Shown here: in pieces, positions 1 through 5,429 of the stretch | Layout: each line of letters opens with the position of its first letter | Numbering within the stretch: position 1 is the stretch's first letter | Notes under the pieces: model-generated | The model's input: only the letters and a program-made list of their open reading frames with translations | Databases searched by the model: none | Told to the model about the DNA's origin: nothing | DNA from: an uncultured Cardiobacterium sp. | Lineage (GTDB): Bacteria; Pseudomonadota; Gammaproteobacteria; Cardiobacteriales; Cardiobacteriaceae | Length of the DNA stretch: 5,429 nucleotides | Reading direction: 5' to 3' | NCBI RefSeq assembly: GCF_938028185.1 | Contig: NZ_CALJAH010000354.1 | Span: forward strand, 1 to 5,429 | Made by a program: the position numbers and the translations under genes

Positions 1-1137
1 ATCCTGCGCCCTGGTTTGAAGGTAGTGTGTATCCGCGAGATTCAAAAATCGCTCAAGTTTTCAGCCAAGGCTCTGATTGAGGGCAAAATCCACAAGTTCG
101 GGCTGTCGCACCTGTTCGAGGTAACCCGCGAAGAAATCCGTACCCCGGGTGGCGGGTTGATGATTTTTCAGGGGATGCAAGACCATACCGCCGACAGTAT
201 CAAGTCGCTGGAGGATTTTGACCGTGCCTGGATTGAGGAGGCGCAGACCATTTCGGCGCGCTCGTTGCGCCTGCTGCGCCCGACCATCCGCAAGGCGGGC
301 AGCGAGATTTGGGCATCGTGGAATCCCGAAAACGAGACCGACCCGATTGACCAGCTGCTACGCGGCAAGGACAAGCAACCCGGCAGCATCGTGGTTGAGG
401 TGAATATCAACGACACCCCTTTTGCGAGCAAGGAAACGTGGGACGAGTATGCCAACGACCGCGAGCGCGCCGCGCGTCGGCAGGATGCGGGCGACAAGAA
501 TGCCTGGGCGGACTTTGAACACGTCTGGCATGGCAAGTATGCCGTGCTGTCGGCGGCGCAGGTGCTGGCGGGCTGTTACCGCATTGAGGCGTTTGAGCAG
601 CAAGACGGATGGGATGGCCCTTACTTCGGCGTGGACTGGGGGTTTGCGTCAGATCCGACGGTGATGGTCAAGTGCTGGATAGACGGGCGGACGCTCTATG
701 TTGAGCAAGAGGCATGGGGAGAGCACGTCGAGACGGTAGACGTCCCCGCGCTGTTTGACCGCATCGAGGGTGCGCGACAGCACGTCATCCGTGCCGACAG
801 CGCCCGACCGGAGATGATTAGCCACCTGCGCAATCACGGTTATCCGGGGATGCGGGCGGCAGACAAATGGCCGGGGAGCGTCGAGGACGGCATTGGCTGG
901 CTGCGCGGCATGGACATCGTAATCCATCCGGCGTGCAGGCACGTCGCCGAGGATGTGCGACTGTGGAGTTACAAGACCGACCGACTGACCGGCGACGTAC
1001 TACCCAAGCTGGCAGAGGGACACGACCACGGCCCCGACGCCATACGCTATGCCTGCGCGCCGATGATTCGCCGGGGCGGGATGGGCGTGAGCAGCGTGGT
1101 GGCATCTGCCCGCCGCCGCATGGGCAACCGATTATGA
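1..1137 (+). CDS. Phage terminase large subunit, 5'-truncated by the window edge (PBSX/Terminase_3-like, functional equivalent of Mu gp28)
   Basis: This is the DNA-packaging motor ATPase/nuclease, which cuts concatemeric or host-linked phage DNA and pumps it through the portal into the prohead. The frame is open from base 1 (it reads ILRPGLKVVCIREIQKS), so the TTG at 16 is not the true start. The N-terminus with the Walker A loop lies upstream of the window. A Walker B-like segment, WIEEAQ, is at 229-246. The C-terminal RNase H-like nuclease shows three acidic motifs: GVDWG (Asp codon 634-636), ADSARPEM (Asp 796-798) and HDHGPDAIRY (Asp 1036-1038). Their spacing and sequence fit the large terminase family well. 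The stop TGA at 1135-1137 is followed 8 bases later by the portal start, indicating one late operon. I see no frameshift. Assignment to a terminase is secure; the exact subfamily is inferred. Confidence 0.93.
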   Translation: MLRPGLKVVCIREIQKSLKFSAKALIEGKIHKFGLSHLFEVTREEIRTPGGGLMIFQGMQDHTADSIKSLEDFDRAWIEEAQTISARSLRLLRPTIRKAGSEIWASWNPENETDPIDQLLRGKDKQPGSIVVEVNINDTPFASKETWDEYANDRERAARRQDAGDKNAWADFEHVWHGKYAVLSAAQVLAGCYRIEAFEQQDGWDGPYFGVDWGFASDPTVMVKCWIDGRTLYVEQEAWGEHVETVDVPALFDRIEGARQHVIRADSARPEMISHLRNHGYPGMRAADKWPGSVEDGIGWLRGMDIVIHPACRHVAEDVRLWSYKTDRLTGDVLPKLAEGHDHGPDAIRYACAPMIRRGGMGVSSVVASARRRMGNRL

Positions 1138-1140
1138 GGA
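1136..1140 (+). promoter_or_regulatory. Ribosome binding site deciding the portal start
   Basis: GAGGA lies 5 bases before the ATG at 1146 and overlaps the terminase stop codon. The alternative in-frame ATG at 1134, which overlaps the terminase stop as ATGA, has no purine-rich site ahead of it. The start at 1146 is therefore preferred. Confidence 0.6.
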
Positions 1141-1145
1141 CAGCA

Positions 1146-2582
1146 ATGTTTTGGGGATTATTCAAAGCCAAACCGGGCAAAGCGCCAAACAAGGCGCGAC
1201 CGGTCAAGGCGGGGGCGCAGTTTGTCGTGCCGACCTACAACCTGAGCGCCGCCGACGTCGATGAGGTGCTTAAGCGTGCCAATTTAACCCGCACCGACCT
1301 GCTCAAGTTGCTCTACGATGACGAGATTTCCGGCTGCGTCGCCCGTCGTACTGCGGCGGTGATGGGCAACGCCTGGCACATCGAGGGCGACAATACCGAC
1401 TGGCTCTATGAGGCGGTGGCGGCCATCTATGAGGACGCAGTACGGGTGATGATGCAGGCGCTGTGGATAGGCTCCAGCATCGGCGAACTCGTCTGGCAGG
1501 ACGGCGTGCAAAAGACCATCCGCGCCGTCGTGCCGCGCGTCATCGAGCAATTTAAGGCCGACAACGACGGCAACCTGATTTGGAAATCGCCCGGCGGCGG
1601 CGAAGTGGCTGTCATCCCGGAAAAGGTGTTGCGTGGGGCGGTTAATGTCAATGAGACCAACCCTTACGGCGATGCGTTACTTTCGCGCGTCTATTGGGCG
1701 TGGTTCGCGAAAAATTACGCCGAGCAGTTCTGGAACAAGTTTGCCGAGCGCCATGCCTCGCCGCTGACGGTCATCAAGAGCGCGGTCAATACCGCCAATC
1801 GTGATGAGGCACAGCGGGATTTGGCGGCATTGGCAGCGGCCGGTTCGCAGGGTGTGGCCGATGGTGTCGTCGCCATGAGTGACCAGGACAGCATCGAGTT
1901 TGTCGAGGCCAACAACGACGGCGCGGCGCATGAAAAATACACCCGCCACCAAATCCAGCGCATCCAGAAGACATTACTGGGGCGGGTGCTGACCTCCGAA
2001 CTGGAGACCGGCTCACGCGCGGCGCAGGAGACGGACGACGGTTTTACACAGTCTATCGCCGATGCCGACCTGACCTTTGTTGAGCGCGGAATCAACCACA
2101 TCGTCGCCTGCCTGCTCACCGTCAACGGCATGGATGCCGAGGGCGTGTACTTCACCTACGAGCGGGCGCAATCCATAGACAAGAGTCGCTGGGAGCGCGA
2201 CGTGGCGCTGCTCAACACCGGCAAAATCGAGCTGACCGAACAATACTACCTCGACAACTACGGCTTCGAGCCGCAGCATTTCCGGGTGGTCGCGGCGGCT
2301 CCGGCCACACCCAAACTCTCGCTCTCGCTCTCGCAACTGACACCGGGTGCGCAAGAGGTGGAGGATGGAATTACCGCTGCGCTCAAGGACGCCCCGGAAA
2401 TGCTCGGTGTAGAGGCGGTGCTTGCCGTCGCCCGCGAGGCACATGACGAGGCAGACCTGATGCGTCGTTTGGTGTTGCTCTACGACGACCACGACGACAG
2501 CCAATACACCGACTGGCTTGCCGGCGCATTGGCACTCGCTGCGGCACAGGGCTACGTCCACGCCGACAAGGGGCGCTACTGA
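1146..2582 (+). CDS. DUF935 portal protein, Mu gp29-like
   Basis: This is the portal protein: it would form the dodecameric ring at one capsid vertex through which terminase threads DNA. The product is 478 aa from ATG 1146 (MFWGLFKAKPGK), close to the usual length of about 500 aa. The reading frame stays open upstream, inside the terminase gene, but that part is in another frame of terminase and not convincing. Family hallmarks visible are LYDDEISGCVARR near the N-terminus, NPYGDALLSR at residues 172-181, the following aromatic YWAWFAKNYAEQFW segment, FAERHASPLTV, and LETGSRA at 286-292. A KLSLSLSQL linker precedes an acidic/helical C-terminal region. The stop TGA at 2580-2582 shares one base with the next ATG (TGATG), so translation is probably coupled to the MuF gene. 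Its position between terminase and MuF is the Mu-like order. The start at 1134 remains possible and would add 4 residues. Confidence 0.93.
   Translation: MFWGLFKAKPGKAPNKARPVKAGAQFVVPTYNLSAADVDEVLKRANLTRTDLLKLLYDDEISGCVARRTAAVMGNAWHIEGDNTDWLYEAVAAIYEDAVRVMMQALWIGSSIGELVWQDGVQKTIRAVVPRVIEQFKADNDGNLIWKSPGGGEVAVIPEKVLRGAVNVNETNPYGDALLSRVYWAWFAKNYAEQFWNKFAERHASPLTVIKSAVNTANRDEAQRDLAALAAAGSQGVADGVVAMSDQDSIEFVEANNDGAAHEKYTRHQIQRIQKTLLGRVLTSELETGSRAAQETDDGFTQSIADADLTFVERGINHIVACLLTVNGMDAEGVYFTYERAQSIDKSRWERDVALLNTGKIELTEQYYLDNYGFEPQHFRVVAAAPATPKLSLSLSQLTPGAQEVEDGITAALKDAPEMLGVEAVLAVAREAHDEADLMRRLVLLYDDHDDSQYTDWLAGALALAAAQGYVHADKGRY
2316..2333 (+). repeat. Three tandem copies of CTCTCG inside the portal gene
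   Basis: A perfect hexanucleotide triplet repeat encodes LSLSLS in the linker before the portal C-terminal region. The unit is a multiple of three, so slippage would change length by two residues without breaking the frame. Probably incidental. Confidence 0.5.
2568..2573 (+). promoter_or_regulatory. Ribosome binding site for the MuF-like gene
   Basis: AAGGGG lies 8 bases before the ATG at 2582, within the last codons of the portal gene. Together with the TGATG overlap it supports the start at 2582 and translational coupling. Confidence 0.45.
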
Positions 2583-4120
2583 TGAACTATCCCGATGCCG
2601 CCGACTATCTGCGCGCCCGTGGCGTCGAGCCTGCGGCCGAGTTCTATGCGCGCTTGGAGCATCTGCGCAAAGAAGCATGGACACTCGCCAAAATCAGCGA
2701 CGTCGAACAAATCGAGCAGGTCAAACAAAGCCTCATCCAGGCATTGCAGGAAGGCAAGAGCTTCCGCGAATGGCAACAGGCGCTGACCCCGGAAATGCTC
2801 GCCCTGCCGAAGCACTATCAGGAGACCGTGTTCAGAACGGCGGTGCTGTCATCCTACAACGGGGCGAAATGGACACACTTCCGCGCCCATGCCGAACGCC
2901 GCCCCATCCTGCGCTACATCGCCATCAATGACGGACGCACCCGCCCGGCACACCGCGCCCTGCACGGGCTGATGATGCCGGTGGATGACCCGCGCTGGCA
3001 AACGCTGGCACCACCAAACGGATTTAATTGCCGGTGCAGTATGGTCAGCCTCTCCGACAGGCAGGCAAAGGCGCTGGGCTACACGGGCGCACCGACTGAC
3101 ATACCAGCGTGGGAGGACGCGCATGGCGTGCAACATACATCCGCACCGGATAATGGTTGGGCGCATAGCCCGGAGCGTGGCGACCTCACCGACTACCTGC
3201 GCCAACGTGAGGCAAAGACGGGGCTTGGTAATGCAACCTATACCGAGACGCCAGCATTCCCGACGCCGGAGCAATGGAAAGATGTCGCTAAAATGGGCGA
3301 GGAGGTGTGGAATAAACACGCTGACCTACTAGACAACATTAATTTCGATTGGATGGAAGACCAGACGATTGTTCAAGTTGAGGACCAGCTCCCACAAAAA
3401 CGGCATGAATTTCTGAACGCGCTAACGGAGGTCATGAAGCGTGAAGGAGTAGAGACTGGCGCAGAAGCCAAAGCCGAAGGCGATGCGGTTAAAAGGTTCC
3501 AAGACATCATCAAACGCTATCCTGCCTCATGGGTTAAGCGGGCAAACGAAGCCGGGACGGTTTATATTCGGAATCTAACAAGGAGAGGGTTCCAAGTTTT
3601 CATAGACAAGGACCTATCGTCGTTTGTACTTAATGATAAGTGGATGAAAGCAAATAAGCTCGACATTTTTTCGCGGTTTTCCGACACCTTGAAGGAGGGA
3701 GACAGCTTGCTTTGTTTGAACGATATGTCCGGTAAAAAGGCGTCGTACCTAGCTGGCAGAATCAGTATCCATGAATATGGGCATCGACTGCAAGAAACTG
3801 TGCCTGGGCTGGATGATTATTTCAAACAATTTTGGCTTGACAGAACCAAAGGAGAAAAAACAAAACCATTGGCAGATTTTGCGGAAGATAAAGGCACGTC
3901 GCATTATTCGCACAAGGAAGTAGGGCGCGAGGATAATTTCGTGCACGGCTATATTGGTCGCAATTACGGCGACGATGATAACCCACGACCAAAGGAAGTA
4001 CTGACAATGGCATTCCAAGCGCTGCTTGGTGGAGATGTTCACCTGTTGAGAAAACTGCTGGACAATGACCGCGAAATGTTATACTTGGGGGTAGGATTAT
4101 TGACGAGGTTCAACCCGTGA
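2582..4120 (+). CDS. MuF-like phage head morphogenesis protein fused to a C-terminal HExxH metallopeptidase-like domain
   Basis: The product is 512 aa. Residues 1 to about 160 are the Phage_Mu_F domain of Mu gp30-type minor head proteins, which sit inside the prohead near the portal. The diagnostic run NDGRTRPAHRALHG (Asp117, Arg119, Arg121, His124) is followed by PPNGFNCRCS with Cys150 and Cys152. A linker follows, then from about residue 240 a second region not found in plain Mu gp30. This region contains SIHEYGHRLQE (His397, Glu398, His401), a zinc-metallopeptidase HExxH motif, and downstream DNFVHGYIGRNYG and PKEVLTMAFQALL. Glu472 in the last is a candidate third zinc ligand. MuF proteins of temperate phages are known to carry exchangeable C-terminal toxin domains, and this layout fits that pattern. 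The catalytic call is inference from the motif. The coding DNA becomes markedly AT-richer in the second half. The stop overlaps the next start (GTGA). Confidence 0.9.
   Translation: MNYPDAADYLRARGVEPAAEFYARLEHLRKEAWTLAKISDVEQIEQVKQSLIQALQEGKSFREWQQALTPEMLALPKHYQETVFRTAVLSSYNGAKWTHFRAHAERRPILRYIAINDGRTRPAHRALHGLMMPVDDPRWQTLAPPNGFNCRCSMVSLSDRQAKALGYTGAPTDIPAWEDAHGVQHTSAPDNGWAHSPERGDLTDYLRQREAKTGLGNATYTETPAFPTPEQWKDVAKMGEEVWNKHADLLDNINFDWMEDQTIVQVEDQLPQKRHEFLNALTEVMKREGVETGAEAKAEGDAVKRFQDIIKRYPASWVKRANEAGTVYIRNLTRRGFQVFIDKDLSSFVLNDKWMKANKLDIFSRFSDTLKEGDSLLCLNDMSGKKASYLAGRISIHEYGHRLQETVPGLDDYFKQFWLDRTKGEKTKPLADFAEDKGTSHYSHKEVGREDNFVHGYIGRNYGDDDNPRPKEVLTMAFQALLGGDVHLLRKLLDNDREMLYLGVGLLTRFNP
3300..4117 (+). 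other. C-terminal module of the MuF-like protein: putative zinc metallopeptidase/toxin domain of lower GC
   Basis: This covers roughly residues 240-512. Two 60-base samples of the N-terminal half (2581-2640 and 2881-2940) count 41 G+C each (68%). The stretch 3541-3720 counts 78 of 180 (43%). HEYGH is encoded at 3770-3784 and the candidate third ligand Glu472 at 3995-3997. The closing segment DNDREMLYLGVGLLTRF looks like a structured C-terminal helix rather than random read-through. The domain boundary is approximate, estimated from the composition change and the end of MuF motifs. What it cleaves is unknown. Alternatives are a head-maturation protease or an effector injected with the DNA. Confidence 0.6.
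4105..4108 (+). promoter_or_regulatory. Ribosome binding site for the ORF starting at GTG 4117
   Basis: GAGG is placed 8 bases upstream of GTG 4117, inside the end of the MuF-like gene. It supports the GTG start and the 4-base overlap (GTGA) with the MuF stop codon. Confidence 0.45.
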
Positions 4121-4602
4121 AAAAATTGGAATTTACCTTCAGGGGCGTACCGTTTGTGCTGGATTTGGCGACGGGAGAACTGCATGGCGATGATGGCGAT
4201 GCGCGCAAGGAAATCGAGCTTGCCACCGCGATTGGGCGGCAGGGCGGCGGATGGTACGACAGCGCGGGGGTCTTTATCCCGGTGCGCATTACCGACCCCA
4301 TGCGCGATGCCAAACAGTTTTCCGCCTGCATCTTCAGCATCGCCCCACACAAAGTTTCAATTCGCGCTCCCGCGTGGGGAGCGACAAAAAATGACATTGA
4401 TTGGTGTGCGTCCATCCGGGTTTCAATTCGCGCTCCCGCGTGGGGAGCGACGCTGGCCGCCTTGGCCAAACTGCCGCCATCGCAGCGTTTCAATTCGCGC
4501 TCCCGCGTGGGGAGCGACCATGAGCGAGATGTCGTCGGCGTACTCCTGGCCGTTTCAATTCGCGCTCCCGCGTGGGGAGCGACACAGCTACCGGCAACGT
4601 AG
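4117..4602 (+). CDS. Unrecognised small phage ORF, broken: native part 4117-4353, then reading through CRISPR repeats
   Basis: The ORF has a GTG start, a 4-base overlap with the MuF stop and a plausible ribosome binding site, so a real gene begins here. About 79 codons are ordinary protein (MKKLEFTFRGVPFVLDLATG at the N-terminus, then GGGWYDSAGVFIPVRITDP). At 4354, exactly on a codon boundary, the frame enters the first CRISPR repeat, read as VSIRAPAWGAT. It continues through four repeats and stops at TAG 4600-4602 in spacer 4. The 161-aa product is thus a chimera, and the native C-terminus has probably been lost. I do not recognise the family. There is no signal peptide or membrane segment. 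GC is high, like the phage core rather than the MuF C-terminal module. Its position right after a MuF protein with a toxin-like domain would suit an immunity protein, but this is positional inference only. It could equally be a small accessory head gene. Confidence 0.6.
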   Translation: MKKLEFTFRGVPFVLDLATGELHGDDGDARKEIELATAIGRQGGGWYDSAGVFIPVRITDPMRDAKQFSACIFSIAPHKVSIRAPAWGATKNDIDWCASIRVSIRAPAWGATLAALAKLPPSQRFNSRSRVGSDHERDVVGVLLAVSIRAPAWGATQLPAT

Positions 4603-5429
4603 CTGACTAACCAAGTGTTTCAATTCGCGCTCCCGCGTGGGGAGCGACGAACAATCGCTCGCCGCCGTCAGCGACGCCGCCGTTTCAATTCGCGCTCCCG
4701 CGTGGGGAGCGACCGACGGCGTCAAAGCCAATGCGGGCGCCATCGAAGTTTCAATTCGCGCTCCCGCGTGGGGAGCGACTTTCTATTGCCGCTATTACAA
4801 CGTCAGCGGCGAGTTTCAATTTGCGCTCCCGCGTGGGGAGCGACGCGCATTTTTTGTACTGGCCGGTGCTGTTCAAAAAGTTTCAATTCGCGCTCCCGCG
4901 TGGGGAGCGACTAGAGCACGCCGTTAAATACCTGCGGATGCAAGGTTTCAATTCGCGCTCCCGCGTGGGGAGCGACATTCTCAACGTGATTCTGTTATTG
5001 CCATCATGGATGTTTCAATTCGCGCTCCCGCGTGGGGAGCGACCAATACAAACGGTCTTGACCTTCAATACAAAACTGTTTCAATTCGCGCTCCCGCGTG
5101 GGGAGCGACTCTGCCGGATTGTGCCAATCCGCGAGGTTTGCTGGTTTCAATTCGCGCTCCCGCGTGGGGAGCGACATCATATGCCACCGCGCGCGAACGT
5201 CTATACAACGTTTCAATTCGCGCTCCCGCGTGGGGAGCGACATCCTGCTGTTTAATCAAGCCAAAAGGATTGATGTTTCAATTCGCGCTCCCGCGTGGGG
5301 AGCGACTTTCTATTTCCGTTTCTGCCATAAATTCCACGATGTTTCAATTCGCGCTCCCGCGTGGGGAGCGACGCGTCTGTTGCTCTGTGCCAGTATAAAG
5401 TGGTATGTTTCAATTCGCGCTCCCGCGTG
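4354..5429 (-). CRISPR. Type I-C CRISPR array, leader-distal end, 17 repeats (last one cut by the window edge) and 16 spacers
   Basis: The repeat is 32 bases, beginning GTTTCAATTCGCG and ending TGGGGAGCGAC on the plus strand. Repeats start at 4354, 4420, 4487, 4552, 4617, 4682, 4748, 4813, 4880, 4945, 5012, 5078, 5144, 5210, 5275, 5341 and 5407; the last is truncated at 5429. All are identical except the one at 4813. Spacers are all different: six of 33, seven of 34 and three of 35 bases. Repeat positions 12-18 (CGCTCCC) pair perfectly with 24-30 (GGGAGCG) around a 5-base loop, the hairpin typical of I-C. Canonical I-C repeats end ATTGAAAC, so crRNA should come from the minus strand with 5' handle CGAATTGAAAC. 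The leader and cas operon are then expected right of 5429. No cas gene is visible here, so the subtype rests on the repeat alone. Confidence 0.97.
4813..4844 (-). repeat. Single variant repeat in the array (C to T at repeat position 10)
   Basis: The unit reads GTTTCAATTTGCG instead of GTTTCAATTCGCG; the changed base is 4822. In crRNA sense this is G to A in the second base of the expected 11-base 5' handle, outside the hairpin. Its neighbours on both sides are consensus, so it looks like a point mutation after acquisition. Confidence 0.9.

Noticed and set aside
16..18. TTG at 16 as the terminase start
   Set aside because: The frame is open to base 1 with conserved terminase-like residues before it, and the ATPase Walker A motif must lie upstream, so the gene is simply cut by the window.
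867..1145. Upstream extension of the portal reading frame to an ATG at 867
   Set aside because: It would overlap the terminase nuclease domain by 270 bases and yields an Arg-rich sequence typical of an out-of-frame shadow. ATG 1146 has a good GAGGA site.
2013..2684. Long reverse-strand ORF (223 codons) opposite the portal 3' end
   Set aside because: It lies antisense to a well-supported portal gene, crosses the portal/MuF junction, and has a His/Arg/Val-rich composition typical of GC-rich shadow frames.
4454..4468. TGGCC/GGCCA inverted repeat in spacer 2 as a structured element
   Set aside because: Five-base arms in a GC-rich spacer are expected by chance and nothing else supports a function.
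4780..5340. Spacers 7 and 15 share the start TTTCTATT, suggesting a duplicated spacer
   Set aside because: The similarity ends after about eight bases and the rest differs, so chance is enough to explain it.
4615..5398. Forward and reverse ORFs within the array (for example 4615-4914, 4731-5255, 5006-5398, and the reverse ones at 5004-5259)
   Set aside because: They consist only of translated CRISPR repeats and spacers, have no ribosome binding sites and contain the same 10-11 residue unit over and over.
4386..5406. Self-targeting of the phage genes in this window by the array
   Set aside because: I compared the spacers by eye with 1-4353 on the plus strand and partly on the minus strand and saw only short shared words, such as GACGGCGT near 1500. 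No near-full match was found; an alignment would be needed to exclude weak ones.

Overview
The window joins two unrelated blocks. Positions 1-4120 are a tightly packed, plus-strand head-assembly operon of a Mu-like (transposable siphovirus/myovirus type) prophage. Positions 4354-5429 are one end of a type I-C CRISPR array. A small ORF starting at 4117 bridges them and runs straight into the first repeat. The high GC content of the phage core (about 68% in two 60-base stretches I counted), the Mu-type head genes and the repeat type suggest a beta- or gammaproteobacterial host. The species cannot be read from this sequence.

Layout: (1) 1-1137, the C-terminal 378 codons of the large terminase subunit, cut by the left window edge. 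(2) 1146-2582, a DUF935 (Mu gp29-like) portal protein. (3) 2582-4120, a MuF-like minor head protein (Mu gp30 family). Its N-terminal half is canonical, but its C-terminal half is an AT-richer extension carrying a HEYGH (HExxH) zinc-metallopeptidase motif. (4) 4117-4353, about 79 codons of an unrecognised protein whose reading frame is then lost in CRISPR repeats. (5) 4354-5429, sixteen complete 32-base repeats plus a truncated seventeenth, with sixteen spacers of 33-35 bases.

How the parts relate: terminase, portal and MuF follow the gene order of Mu-like phages and are translationally coupled, with stop/start overlaps of 1 and 4 bases and one 8-base gap. They would package DNA through the portal into a capsid matured with MuF. 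The MuF C-terminus resembles the polymorphic-toxin arrangement known for MuF proteins of temperate phages, in which a swapped effector domain is fused to the head protein. The short ORF after it stands where an immunity or accessory gene would be.

The array repeat is the reverse complement of the usual type I-C orientation (which ends ATTGAAAC). crRNA is therefore expected from the minus strand, with leader and cas genes to the right, outside the window. The part seen here is the leader-distal (oldest) end, and it abuts or interrupts the phage operon. Whether the array is cargo of the phage, or a host array fused to a deleted prophage, cannot be decided from this window. There are no gene-free stretches over 300 bases apart from the array itself.
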